NCBI RefSeq assembly: GCF_902859935.1 | Contig: NZ_CADIKI010000014.1 | Span: 159,705-223,704 of the forward strand | DNA from: Paraburkholderia fynbosensis | GTDB taxonomy: Bacteria; Pseudomonadota; Gammaproteobacteria; Burkholderiales; Burkholderiaceae | Length of the DNA stretch: 64,000 nt | Reading direction: 5' to 3' | Shown here: positions 44,518-53,424 of the stretch, piece after piece | Numbering within the stretch: position 1 is the stretch's first letter | Layout of the letters: each line of letters starts with the position of its first letter | Position numbers and translations under genes: made by a program | The notes under the pieces: generated by a model | Told to the model about the DNA's origin: nothing | The model's input: only the letters and a program-made list of their open reading frames with translations | Database searches by the model: none

Positions 44518-47211
44518 CTAAATGTAAAACCCGTATTCGTTCGAGTAGGACATGTCGTCAAACCATCCGAAGTCGTAGTCGTCACTTCCGCTGTCGTAAC
44601 TGTCGTCCAGGGTGAAGTTGTACTGGTTGCCACCCGACGAGACAAGCATGTTATTGCTGCCGTAGTCGGCCCATCCTGTCTCATATCCGGTCGGACCATA
44701 TGCGACCGCGTTATAACCGCCGCCCACGCCATAGGTGAACTGCGTGAATCCCGTCAGGTTGCCGTTGGTGTCGTAAGAGTCGTACTCCATTTCCTGACCA
44801 TTGCCATTGAAGATGATGGCGTCCTGCGTACCATTGGCGTTGAACTGATGCGCGGTCATGCTGCCGTTGCTGCCGTACTGATCGTATTCGATCAGCCGGC
44901 CCGATGGCCCGTCCCAGAACCAGTCATCGGTCTTCTGGCCACTCGTATTGAAACTTGCGTATTCGACTTCCTGACCATTGCCGTTGTAGACAATCGCCGT
45001 CTGCGAATTGTCGGCATTTAACAGGTGGACAATCTGCTGATTGCCTGAAAACTCGATTAGTTCGGTCTCCCGGCCGTTCTTGTCGAAAAAGGCATCCGAA
45101 GTCAGCGCGCCGTTCGCTGCAAACGTTGCGTATTCGGAGACATGTCCAGACGGATCAAACATGGCGGAATTCTGCGTGCCGTCCGCGTTGAAGATATGCG
45201 CGGTCCCGCTACCGTCCGCGTTGTAGTCGTCTTGCTCTGTCGCGCGGCCGGTCGTAGCGTCATAGAAGGTATCCTGCGTGAGCTTGCCGTTGGTGCCGAA
45301 CGTTGCGTACTCGGTTTCGCGGCCGGCTGCATCGTACGCGATTGCGTTCTGCGTGCCGTTGCTGTTGTACAGGTGCGCAACTGAACTGCCGTCCGCGCTC
45401 CAGTCCCTTTCCTGTGTCTCGCGGCCGGTCGCGGCGTCATAGAGAATATCCTGGGTGATCTTGCCGTTGGTGCCGAAACTTGCCTGTTCCGTCTGGTGAC
45501 CCGCAGCGTTGAAGTAAACCTGGTCCTGCGAGCCATCGGCATGGAACAGGTTCGCCACCGCGCTGCCATCCGCGTTGTAGTCATCCCGCTCTGTCGCGCG
45601 GCCAGTCGCGACGTCATAGAAGGTATCCTGCGTGAGCTTGCCGTTGGTGCCGAACGTTGCGTACTCGGTTTCGCGGCCGGCTGCATCGTACGCGATTGCG
45701 TTCTGCGTGCCGTTGCTGTTGTACAGGTGCGCAACTGAACTGCCGTCCGCGCTCCAGTCCCTTTCCTGTGTCTCGCGGCCGGTCGCGGCGTCATAGAGAA
45801 TATCCTGGGTGATCTTGCCGTTGGTGCCGAAACTTGCCTGTTCCGTCTGGTGACCCGCAGCGTTGAAGTAAACCTGGTCCTGCGAGCCATCGGCATGGAA
45901 CAGGTTCGCCACCGCGCTGCCATCCGCGTTGTAGTCATCCCGCTCTGTCGCGCGGCCAGTCGCGACGTCATAGAAGGTATCCTGCGTGATCTTGCCGTTA
46001 GTGCCGAACGTTGCGTACTCGGTTTCGCGGCCGGCTGCATCGTACGCGATTGCGTTCTCCGAGCCATTGGCGTTTAACAGGTGAGTGGTCCAGCTACCGT
46101 CCGCGTTCCAGTCGATTTCCTGCGTCTCGCGGCCGGTCGTGGCGTCATAGAGAATATCCTGCGTGATCTTGCCGTTGGTGCCGAAACTCGCATACTCCGA
46201 CTTATTGCCGTGAGAGTCATAAACAGTTGCGTTTTGCGAGCCGTCCCTATTGAACTGAACGGCAGTCTCGGAACCGTCGCTATGAAACTGCTCCTGGCCT
46301 GTCGGATCGCCGTGGGCATCGTAAATATTGGCAACGTAGCTGCCATCAGCGTTATGGCTATAAACAGTTTGAGTCAGAACGTTGCCGAACTGATCTGTGG
46401 TCACAGAGGAGGTAATGGTTGATCCGCTAAAGTATTGTGTCGCAGAATCGCCGGAGGAAAATGTTTCACGGATGGACCCGATATTTCCGGTTCCGTTTGC
46501 ATCACCAAACGTAGCGCCTGTTAGGTCTCCCGGAGCTGGAGGTTTAGCGCCGTTGGCTTCGCCGTAATAGGTAAAGTAGTTCTCCCCGGAGACGCTGTTG
46601 GGAATGGTCGCAAATACCCCCATCGCGTCTTCAATCATCCATTGCTTATCCGCGCTGCTCGCGACACCTCCAGTTAAATCGAGCGCGTGTTGTTTGTCGA
46701 GAAGTTCTTGCAGTCCTGTGCTTAAAGTATTGCCGTTTGAATCTGTGGCCCACTGTCCCGCAAGATAGATTTGCGAGCCGCCGTTACTTTTGATTTCGTT
46801 TTGAACGACCCAATTGTTGTAGGCGGCCTCGCCTTCTTGATGTAATCCGATCATCGCGTTAAGTCCGTACGCATTTGGATCACCCGGACTAACGGTGTAT
46901 TCGGCGCGAAATGCGGCATCGGCTCCGGCATTCATGAAGTGACCGATTTCGTGGGCAAGGTTTCCGACTAGGATTTCTGGCGTCCAACTCTGATAGTTGT
47001 TTGCGAAAACCACGCCATTAGGCTCAAATGCGATAGCTCCGGTCGTTCCCTGCTGCATCGCTCCCATCGTTCCGGCGATGACCGCAGCTCCATAGGCTTG
47101 CAGCTCAGCCACCAAGGTTGGGCTTTTGTTAATGAGCGCGAGGGCTTGTGGCGTGATTTTGACATTGCCCCAAAAGGCTTCATTGCCGGTAAGGGTGGTG
47201 GAATTTGCCAT
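44518..47211 (-). CDS. Putative type I-secreted repeat protein with N-terminal zinc-peptidase motif
   Basis: 897 residues with no N-terminal signal. The N-terminal domain (1-215) has HEIGH at 87-91 in NLAHEIGHFMNAGAD and a later HQEGEAAYNNW (124-134) whose Glu could be the third zinc ligand, as in gluzincins. From about 333 to 800 the protein consists of 59-residue repeats with YD-repeat/RHS-like texture (units such as GRETEYATFGTNGKITQD, then FYD, then YNADGS). The C-terminus is acidic and aromatic (NFTLDDSYDSGSDDYDFGW, ending EYGFYI), like a type I secretion signal. There are no RTX GGxGxD nonapeptides. It ends the island's minus-strand block after the exporter genes, so export by that T1SS is the natural reading. 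A polymorphic-type toxin, bacteriocin or adhesin/protease are all possible. Confidence 0.75.
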   Translation of the reverse strand: MANSTTLTGNEAFWGNVKITPQALALINKSPTLVAELQAYGAAVIAGTMGAMQQGTTGAIAFEPNGVVFANNYQSWTPEILVGNLAHEIGHFMNAGADAAFRAEYTVSPGDPNAYGLNAMIGLHQEGEAAYNNWVVQNEIKSNGGSQIYLAGQWATDSNGNTLSTGLQELLDKQHALDLTGGVASSADKQWMIEDAMGVFATIPNSVSGENYFTYYGEANGAKPPAPGDLTGATFGDANGTGNIGSIRETFSSGDSATQYFSGSTITSSVTTDQFGNVLTQTVYSHNADGSYVANIYDAHGDPTGQEQFHSDGSETAVQFNRDGSQNATVYDSHGNKSEYASFGTNGKITQDILYDATTGRETQEIDWNADGSWTTHLLNANGSENAIAYDAAGRETEYATFGTNGKITQDTFYDVATGRATERDDYNADGSAVANLFHADGSQDQVYFNAAGHQTEQASFGTNGKITQDILYDAATGRETQERDWSADGSSVAHLYNSNGTQNAIAYDAAGRETEYATFGTNGKLTQDTFYDVATGRATERDDYNADGSAVANLFHADGSQDQVYFNAAGHQTEQASFGTNGKITQDILYDAATGRETQERDWSADGSSVAHLYNSNGTQNAIAYDAAGRETEYATFGTNGKLTQDTFYDATTGRATEQDDYNADGSGTAHIFNADGTQNSAMFDPSGHVSEYATFAANGALTSDAFFDKNGRETELIEFSGNQQIVHLLNADNSQTAIVYNGNGQEVEYASFNTSGQKTDDWFWDGPSGRLIEYDQYGSNGSMTAHQFNANGTQDAIIFNGNGQEMEYDSYDTNGNLTGFTQFTYGVGGGYNAVAYGPTGYETGWADYGSNNMLVSSGGNQYNFTLDDSYDSGSDDYDFGWFDDMSYSNEYGFYI
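45260..45967 (-). repeat. Apparently identical 354-bp tandem duplication inside the repeat protein gene
   Basis: Two adjacent copies of 354 bases (45260-45613 and 45614-45967), seemingly identical by eye, encode two 118-residue super-units, each made of two 59-residue repeats of alternating type. A third, slightly diverged half-copy continues from 45968. The high DNA identity implies very recent duplication or ongoing gene conversion. Confidence 0.85.
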
Positions 47212-47337
47212 ATATAAATCCTAGAAAAATTACGTTTACGCTATTAGTACCAAGGATAATTGTCACTACGCCCGATCAGGTCATAGATTCCCCTCCCATG
47301 AGATTTCTGGTGAATACTTTTCAGCATGTTGCGATTT

Positions 47338-47895
47338 TCATCTTGTATTTTTGTGAGATTTCCAAATCCTATAAATAGCTTTGCTCAGCAAATCACCGTT
47401 TCCCGCTGCTCGCCCTAAACCGGTTTCGCAGCGCTTCTCGGCCCCATCAACAAGTTCGATGTGCCAGGCGACATCAGTAGCCGATAGACTCGGGTTTTTT
47501 TCGGGACTCGCCCACATGGCATTAGCTGGCGCAACAACGGATTGCAGTTCTTCAAAATTTAGGGTTATCGACTCAGCCTTAGCCGGTTTGCTTACTGGTT
47601 TTCCCGATTCGAAAGTCCAAACGCTTTCAACTTTTGAAAGCTTTCCGGCATCCAGATCGACTACGTACATGTCCCACGCCGGAGTTAAGAAGGAACTGCT
47701 TCCTTCGATAATTCCTCGTTTAGGCCGGAAGCTATCAAGTGGTTTTCTATCGATCGCGCATTTGCCCGCCGCGTCGCCACCATTTCTAATCGGCCCAAAA
47801 TTTATTTTTTCCCCATTATCGGAAACAATTGCGCAGGCTGCGATAAACCCCGCGAAACCAGTCGAGGCGATGATGTTAATGAGCTTTCTAAACAT
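47338..47895 (-). CDS. Putative lipoprotein (candidate immunity protein D)
   Basis: 185 residues from ATG 47895. The N-terminus MFRKLINIIASTGFAGFIAACA is a lipoprotein signal with Cys21. The mature part has two further Cys (GKCAIDRKP, EKRCETG) that could form a disulfide, and strands such as WDMYVVDLDAGKL and DVAWHIELVDG. I do not recognise the family. It lies 126 bases upstream of the repeat-protein gene in the same direction, the position expected of a dedicated partner. Immunity function is inferred from context only. Base composition is AT-rich. Confidence 0.6.
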   Translation of the reverse strand: MFRKLINIIASTGFAGFIAACAIVSDNGEKINFGPIRNGGDAAGKCAIDRKPLDSFRPKRGIIEGSSSFLTPAWDMYVVDLDAGKLSKVESVWTFESGKPVSKPAKAESITLNFEELQSVVAPANAMWASPEKNPSLSATDVAWHIELVDGAEKRCETGLGRAAGNGDLLSKAIYRIWKSHKNTR

Positions 47896-47933
47896 AAATT
47901 TTTCGTGAAATTTTTTGGTTGAATGAATTCCCA

Positions 47934-47975
47934 GTCTCGCATTGATTTTTGAATGCCATCCCATACCGGCTCAAA
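47934..47975 (-). pseudogene. hlyD 3'-end relic 3 (14 codons)
   Basis: On the minus strand it encodes FEPVWDGIQKSMRD, identical to the last 14 residues of the island's HlyD (50314-51699), without the stop codon. It sits just before lipoprotein gene D and overlaps the stop of gene C. Confidence 0.88.
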
Positions 47976-48531
47976 CTTGGAAAATGTTTATTTCATTTGT
48001 GCATTTCGCATCGAGGCCATCAAATCGGAAAATTAACTCGATATCATTAGCCCCTTTGAAGTGGTAATTAACACTGTAAACGGGCGCGTGGGCATATGTT
48101 GTTCTTCTGACGTAGCCGAATTCTTTGAATAACTCAGATTCCGTGATGCACTCATGCAAAGCAATATTGCGCACTAAAATGATGACTCTGCGATAGGATT
48201 GATCGTTGGGCACATAGATGCCATAGCGAAATCTAATTTTCTGACGCAAGGAACTATTGACGCGTGGAACCGTTTCCACTTCAAAATCCTCGCCCGTGAT
48301 TACATCCTTCAAATCTTTAACCTGCGACGGGGGTTGGATTTCCAAAGTTAAATTTAATTTGCTCGCAACATTTTTATAATCAGAAAAATCTCCCGTCCGG
48401 ACAATTTCTTTTATCCCGTAAAGCCAGTGAACATGCGCAAGTTCATCTTGTTCCGCAGACAACTGTGCGCAGCCAACACTTGAAGCGCAAACGAAAGGGG
48501 TTGCAATGGCAGTAATGGTGATGTTTCGCAT
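47971..48531 (-). CDS. Putative exported protein (candidate immunity protein C)
   Basis: 186 residues. ATG 48531 follows GGAG. The signal sequence MRNITITAIATPFVCASSVGC ends in a weak lipobox (Cys21), so it is a lipoprotein or periplasmic protein. The body reads ELAHVHWLYGIKEIVRTGDFSDYKNVASKL, then strands RQKIRFRYGIYVPNDQSYRRVIILVRNIALHECITE and DIELIFRFDGLDAKC. No family recognised. AT-rich, flanked on both sides by hlyD relics. Confidence 0.6.
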   Translation of the reverse strand: MRNITITAIATPFVCASSVGCAQLSAEQDELAHVHWLYGIKEIVRTGDFSDYKNVASKLNLTLEIQPPSQVKDLKDVITGEDFEVETVPRVNSSLRQKIRFRYGIYVPNDQSYRRVIILVRNIALHECITESELFKEFGYVRRTTYAHAPVYSVNYHFKGANDIELIFRFDGLDAKCTNEINIFQV

Positions 48532-48541
48532 TTCCACTCCT

Positions 48542-48627
48542 TTAGTCCCACATTGATTTCTGGATGCCATCCCACACCGGCTCAAACAGTAACCTGAAGC
48601 GCTACGCGACCGCGTTTTAATAAAAAT
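48542..48627 (-). pseudogene. hlyD 3'-end relic 2 (about 29 codons, frameshifted)
   Basis: 86 bases matching the last 87 bases of hlyD. On the minus strand it reads IFIKTRSRSASGY, then a one-base deletion, then FEPVWDGIQKSMWD and a stop. It lies immediately upstream of lipoprotein gene C and runs into the end of gene B. Confidence 0.9.
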
Positions 48628-49415
48628 CCGTGCATGCAAATGTTTTTACAATCGAAGTTACTTGTTTTTGCATTTCCCTCCAATCTTTGAGATGTTGCGG
48701 GTTGTATGTCATCTCGATGAAGGAATCCAGATCTGGCATGACAAAGATTTGTGTGCATTGGGTTGGTACATATGGGGGCGCAATCATCCGATGGCATTCG
48801 ATTTTTGTGGTCCACTCAGACGTGTCGGTGTAAAGGTCCTTATGGCCTGACTGAGCAATAAAACTGGCTTCATTTGGCGTCGAGCCAACCAGCTCCTCAT
48901 GCCGCAAGCCATATATATTTTGGTCCGTAATCTCGTAGTGCCACGCGGCTGCTGGATAGCTCGAATTGCTTTCCTTCACCCGATGGATGTAATGCCTGAG
49001 CCAGCCTTTTTCCCCGATTTTCGCCTCATGGTTATTCGATCGAATGCCGATCAAGATCCAGTCCTGATTGAATCCATAGCGGTTTTTCTCGTGAAACCAA
49101 CTGTCCAGATTCTCACCGCTGCGAGGTGCGTAATCCGGCATATGCAAGAGCACCCCAAAACTACTGATTTTCATGGCCGGTGTCGCGATGCGATCGCGAT
49201 TTTTTTCAAGCCACTGGGCATTCCAGATATCGTCCCCTTCATACACGACGGGAAAGAACCGATATTTTGCCGGAATGGCCATCGTTATTCCGTTCAGATT
49301 GCCGAGTGCCATGGCATCAGGATCAAATCTTTTTTTTTGTCCCCGACGCGTGAATGCAGGCGGCGACCAGTGCGCAGGTAAGCACGATACAGAGGACTGT
49401 CTTTCTGTATTTCAT
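48617..49415 (-). pseudogene. Lipoprotein gene B, paralogue of gene A, frameshifted in a run of nine A
   Basis: The ATG at 49415 starts MKYRKTVLCIVLTCALVAACIHASGT, a lipoprotein signal very like that of gene A. The frame then breaks within nine consecutive A (plus-strand T at 49330-49338) and hits TGA. Eight A would give an open frame of 265 residues (...DPDAMALGNLNGITMAIPAKYRFF...QKQVTSIVKTFACTDFY) aligning along its whole length with the 264-residue product of gene A. As sequenced, a leaderless 231-residue form from 49312 is also open. It may be a decayed gene, a phase-variable gene, or a homopolymer sequencing error. Confidence 0.85.
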
Positions 49416-49429
49416 AAATTTAGGTTCTT

Positions 49430-49516
49430 TTAATCCCGCATTGATTTCTTAATGCCATCCCATACCGGCTCGAACAGTTAACCTAAAGCGCTACGCGACC
49501 GCGTTTTAATAAATAC
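49430..49516 (-). pseudogene. hlyD 3'-end relic 1 (29 codons)
   Basis: 87 bases, the same length as the matching end of hlyD. It encodes VFIKTRSRSALG, then an in-frame TAA, then LFEPVWDGIKKSMRD and a stop. It lies just upstream of lipoprotein gene B, and the end of gene A overlaps it by eleven bases. Confidence 0.92.
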
Positions 49517-50300
49517 CCGAGGATGCAAATGTTTTTACCATCGAAGTTACTTGTTTTTGTATTTGCCTCCAATCTTTTAGGTGTTGTGGGTTGTACTTTA
49601 TATCGACAAAGGAATCCAATTCCGGAATGATGAATGTTTGTTCGCAGGTTGTCGGCACATAGGGCGGAACGACCATTTGTTCACATTCAATTTTGGCCGA
49701 CTGGTCTTGAATATCAGCGTAAAAATCTTTATGCATTGATTGCCAGGAAAATTGGCGATCATTTGAGGAAGCCCCGACCATCACTTCATGGTGGAGACCG
49801 TAAATATTTTGTGCGATTTCATAGTGAGATGCGGCTGAAGAAAATTTGACATTGCTTTCCCTGACGTCGTCAATGTAATGCTTGAACCAGCCTTTTTCAT
49901 GTATTTTCCCCCTGTTGTTATTCCACATAATGCCAACCGTAATCCAGTCCTGATTGAACCCGTAACGGTTTTTCTGATGATGCCAGCTATCTCCATTTTC
50001 AGAATTGAACGGCGCATAGTCCGGGAGATGCAGCAGTAATGAAAAGGTACGAATCTTCATGTCGGGTGTCGGGACGCGATTGCGATTCTTCCTCAGCCAT
50101 TCGGCATTCCAGATATCATCACCCTCGTACTCAATGGGGAAGAACTGGTATTTCACCGGAACAGCCATCGGCATACCATTCAGTTTGCCGAATGTCGGCG
50201 AATTGGGATCAATCTTTCTGTTTGTGCCCGACACGTGGATGCAGGCAACGACCAATAAGCTGGCAAGTACAATTGAAAAAGCAGTTTTTTTGTATTTCAT
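49506..50300 (-). CDS. Putative lipoprotein (candidate immunity protein A)
   Basis: 264 residues. The signal MKYKKTAFSIVLASLLVVAC has a good lipobox (Cys20). The mature protein opens FGKLNGMPMAVPVKYQFFPIEYEGDDIWNAEWL and ends KYNPQHLKDWRQIQKQVTSMVKTFASSGIY. The L-G/K-x-L-N/D-G-x-P-x-x-x-P-x-x-Y opening followed by EYEGD recalls small lipoproteins found beside secreted toxins of Burkholderia type VI systems, but that is from memory and unproven. It starts 13 bases after hlyD, so it is part of the exporter operon. Gene B is a full-length paralogue. Confidence 0.7.
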   Translation of the reverse strand: MKYKKTAFSIVLASLLVVACIHVSGTNRKIDPNSPTFGKLNGMPMAVPVKYQFFPIEYEGDDIWNAEWLRKNRNRVPTPDMKIRTFSLLLHLPDYAPFNSENGDSWHHQKNRYGFNQDWITVGIMWNNNRGKIHEKGWFKHYIDDVRESNVKFSSAASHYEIAQNIYGLHHEVMVGASSNDRQFSWQSMHKDFYADIQDQSAKIECEQMVVPPYVPTTCEQTFIIPELDSFVDIKYNPQHLKDWRQIQKQVTSMVKTFASSGIY

Positions 50301-50313
50301 ATGTTTCTATTTT

Positions 50314-51699
50314 TCAGTCCCGCATTGATTTCTGAATACCATCCCATACCGGCTCGAACAGGTAATCGAACGCGCTGCGCGGCCGGGTTTTAATAAAGAC
50401 CTGCGCATGCAGCCCCGGCCCAAGCACTATCGGTTCTTTCGCGATCCGGTTTGCACGGGCCACCGCATCGGGCGGAATCTCGATATGCGCCAGATAGAAC
50501 GGCTGTCGCGTCTCCTTGTCATTCAGCGAATCGGCGGACAGATAGGTCACCGTGCCTTCCAGCACTGGCGAGGTACGCGGGTTATACGCAGTCAGCCTCA
50601 CATCGGCATGACTGTTCGGGATGATCTCCCGCACGTTGTCGGGCTTGATCTTCGCTTCGATAATCAGCGGCGCGTCTGTTGGCACCAGATCGAGGATCGG
50701 CTCGCGTGGACCGATAGCCGCGCCAAGCGTATGCAGCCGAAGCCCCACGACCTCGCCAGCTACCGGTGCCGTGATGCGTGTACGTGCATCGGTGTCCTGT
50801 GCGGGGCGCAATTGCTCCGTAATCTGCAAGATTTTCGCCGTGGTGTCCTTCAACTGACCATCGGCTGATTTCACATAGTCGTTGCGCAACGTGGCAATCT
50901 TCAGATCGAGATCGGTCTGCTTCTGCCTTGCGCGAATCAGTTCCGCCGCATCCGACTGTTGACGCGACTGATAGTCGGCCGCAGCGCGACGCAATTCCAT
51001 CATCTTGGTCTCGGTGACGTAACCCTCGCTGCGTAGCTGTTGGTTGACCTGCAATTCCTGCCTTGAAATGCCCAGGCTTTGTTCACTGGTGTTCACGAGT
51101 GCACTGACAGCGGTAATCTCCTGACGCGTCTGTGCCGCCTGTTCATGAAGCAACGCCAGCTGGTCTGCCAGCGCCTTGCGCTCGGAGTCGAATAGCGTCT
51201 TTTCCCGCTGCATCAACTCTGCAATACCCTGCTTCAAGGAGTTGTCCGTAAAGCGGGCCGGAAACGTGACGGCGTTTTTCATATCGCGCTCGGCGGTGAG
51301 CCGTGCCGCTTTCGCTTCGTCGTCATCCAGTTGCGACTGCAATGCGGCCACTTCCGCGCCGGGGCGCACGTTGTCCAGCGTTATCAGCAGGTCGCCAGCC
51401 TTGACGCGATCACCGTCTTTCACATGGATCGCCTTGATAATGCCGCCTTCCTGATGCAGGACGGTCTTGCGTTCACCATCGTCCCGCACGACGCCTTCGG
51501 CGACGACCGCACCGGATAGCGGCGCAAGCGTGGCCCACAGACCGAGTGCGCCCATTCCCACGACCAGCACAATGCAACCAGCCGTAATCGTCCTGCGCGG
51601 CAAGCGCGGGCCATCGTCGAACGGATGAAGGTCGGACACATTGGTAAAAGGGTGCGTCAGTCTGGCGCAAACGGTCTGGATAGCTGTTCCTAGTTTCAT
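50314..51699 (-). CDS. HlyD-family membrane fusion protein of the type I secretion system
   Basis: 461 residues. ATG 51699 overlaps the ABC gene stop (ATGA). One membrane helix (about 40-62, TITAGCIVLVVGMGALGLWATLAPL) is followed by the biotinyl-lipoyl-like VVAEGVVRDDGERKTVLHQEGGIIKAIHVKDGDRVKAGDLLITLD. A long coiled-coil region (about 115-300) follows, then the second half-motif TRITAPVAGEVVGLRLHTLGAAIGPREPILDLVP and the AprE-type C-terminal beta domain. It bridges the ABC exporter and TolC. Its last 87 bases recur as relics in front of each downstream lipoprotein gene. Confidence 0.93.
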   Translation of the reverse strand: MKLGTAIQTVCARLTHPFTNVSDLHPFDDGPRLPRRTITAGCIVLVVGMGALGLWATLAPLSGAVVAEGVVRDDGERKTVLHQEGGIIKAIHVKDGDRVKAGDLLITLDNVRPGAEVAALQSQLDDDEAKAARLTAERDMKNAVTFPARFTDNSLKQGIAELMQREKTLFDSERKALADQLALLHEQAAQTRQEITAVSALVNTSEQSLGISRQELQVNQQLRSEGYVTETKMMELRRAAADYQSRQQSDAAELIRARQKQTDLDLKIATLRNDYVKSADGQLKDTTAKILQITEQLRPAQDTDARTRITAPVAGEVVGLRLHTLGAAIGPREPILDLVPTDAPLIIEAKIKPDNVREIIPNSHADVRLTAYNPRTSPVLEGTVTYLSADSLNDKETRQPFYLAHIEIPPDAVARANRIAKEPIVLGPGLHAQVFIKTRPRSAFDYLFEPVWDGIQKSMRD

Positions 51700-53414
51700 G
51701 ACGTCGGAGCCTTTCGGAGTTGCGGCCTGTCGGCAGGTGGTCCAGCCGGATTTGTGCGTGATCGCATCCACGCTTCGACCTGCTCGCGGGTTCCGAAACA
51801 CTCCATCTGGCCGCCGCGCATCACCAGTACGCGGTCGGCAATCGACAGGACGGTCTGCCGGTGACTCACCACGACGACCGTCACGCCGTCCCGCTTCAGT
51901 TGCAGCACGGCATTGTTCAATAGCCGTTCGCCGTCGGTATCGAGATTGGCATTCGGCTCGTCAAGAAGCACAAGCCGGGGTTCGCCATAGAGCGCGCGGG
52001 CGAGGGCAACGGCTTGGCGCTGGCCGCCTGACAAGGTCTCTCCCGCCTCGCCAATCTGCGTTTCGTAGCCATTTGGCAAGGTAAGGATCAACTCGTGAAC
52101 GCGCGCCCGCTGCGCCGCACGAACGATAGCGCCCGCGTCCGCTTTCGCCAGATCGGGGTCGCGGGCGATGTTGCCTGCAACCGTCCCGGAGAACAGTTCC
52201 ACGTCCTGAGGCACGTAACCGAGAAAGCGACTGAGTGATTCACGCGGCCACTGCGCGATATCAGCACCGTCAAGGCGAACCGTGCCCGACTGTGGTGCCC
52301 ACAAGCCGGCAAGCAACCGCAAGAGCGTTGACTTTCCAGACGCGCTTGAACCGACGATCACCAGAAGTTGCCCCGGAGTCAGCGCGAAATGAATACCCCT
52401 GAGTAACATGCGCCCACGCGGATCACCCACGCCGCGACTGTTGAACGTTAGTGACTCGACCGTGAGCCGTCCCTGAGGTCGCGGCAATTCAACTGGTCGC
52501 GTTACCGGTGGGCGACGATAGAGCGCGTCGAGCCGCTTCCAGCTTTGACGCACCTCAATAAACTGCTTCCAGCTCCCAAGCATATGCTCGACTGGCGCGA
52601 GCGCCTTGCCTAACAGGATGGTGGTGGCGAGCATGACGCCGCCCGTCGCAATCTGGTTAATGACTAGCCATGCACCGGCCGCCATCATCACGACCTGAAT
52701 CGCCTGACGTAGCGTCTTGCTGATGTTCCGGCTAAGGGCTGAAGTGTCGGCCGCTTGCGCCTGCGCGTCGAGATCGATGCGCCGACGCGACGACCACGCA
52801 TCGAGCACGGCCGTATTCATGCCGAGCGCCGTCACGATTTCCGCGTTACGGTTGATCTGTGTGTATAGCTGGTCTGTCTCGCGCTGATGTGCGGTGTAGG
52901 CGCGCACGGTGTTTTTCGTCAGCCGGTCATTGAGCAGCGCCACGCTCACAAGCAGCACCGCGCTCGCAATCGCAATCAGGCCAAGCGACCAGTGAAACAG
53001 GAACATGAGAACGAGATAAACGACAAGCCACGGCATATCCAGAAACGCCGTGATCCCTGATCCGGAGAGGAAAGCCCGCAATGCAGCGACGTCCTGCGCC
53101 GTTGCAACGTCGAGCGATTGAACGCGCCGCGCATGCGCTTCGATTCGCGCGGCCAGTGAGAGCCGGTCAAGGCGGTCAGCAAGCTGCCGGCCGAGGTCGC
53201 TCAACAGGCGACTGCGCACCACATCGACGGCCAGCATCATCAGCAATGCGATGACCATAAAGACCATCAGCATGGCGAGTGTTTCCAGGCTTCGGCTTGG
53301 CAACACGCGGTCATAGACCTGTAAGAGGTACAACGTGGGGGCGAGAACCAGCAGATTGCTGGCAACACCGAACAGCGCGGCAAACCACGCGTGTCGCTTG
53401 ATTGCATGAAACAT
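51696..53414 (-). CDS. Type I secretion ABC transporter (permease/ATPase, PrtD-like)
   Basis: 572 residues. A six-helix exporter membrane domain (1-300) includes LLVLAPTLYLLQVYDRVLPSRSLETLAML. The ATPase domain has Walker A VGSSASGKSTLLRLLAG, signature LSGGQRQAVALARAL, Walker B LVLLDEPNANLD and the H-switch VVVSHR. There is no N-terminal C39 peptidase or C39-like domain, which places it with PrtD/AprD exporters of leaderless substrates with C-terminal signals. Middle gene of the tolC-ABC-hlyD block, ten bases after tolC. Confidence 0.94.
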   Translation of the reverse strand: MFHAIKRHAWFAALFGVASNLLVLAPTLYLLQVYDRVLPSRSLETLAMLMVFMVIALLMMLAVDVVRSRLLSDLGRQLADRLDRLSLAARIEAHARRVQSLDVATAQDVAALRAFLSGSGITAFLDMPWLVVYLVLMFLFHWSLGLIAIASAVLLVSVALLNDRLTKNTVRAYTAHQRETDQLYTQINRNAEIVTALGMNTAVLDAWSSRRRIDLDAQAQAADTSALSRNISKTLRQAIQVVMMAAGAWLVINQIATGGVMLATTILLGKALAPVEHMLGSWKQFIEVRQSWKRLDALYRRPPVTRPVELPRPQGRLTVESLTFNSRGVGDPRGRMLLRGIHFALTPGQLLVIVGSSASGKSTLLRLLAGLWAPQSGTVRLDGADIAQWPRESLSRFLGYVPQDVELFSGTVAGNIARDPDLAKADAGAIVRAAQRARVHELILTLPNGYETQIGEAGETLSGGQRQAVALARALYGEPRLVLLDEPNANLDTDGERLLNNAVLQLKRDGVTVVVVSHRQTVLSIADRVLVMRGGQMECFGTREQVEAWMRSRTNPAGPPADRPQLRKAPTS

Positions 53415-53424
53415 GAAGGTCTTT

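Noticed and set aside
44518..47211. Calling the large island protein a standard RTX toxin
   Set aside because: No GGxGxD nonapeptides; the repeats are 59-residue YD-like units.
48582..48815. Extended minus-strand ORFs that include the hlyD relics as N-termini of the lipoprotein genes
   Set aside because: Proper signal peptides with start codons begin after the relics; the relic parts match HlyD, not the lipoproteins.
49173..49433. Plus-strand ORFs over the lipoprotein genes
   Set aside because: They are antisense to genes A and B, which are supported by paralogy and lipoboxes.
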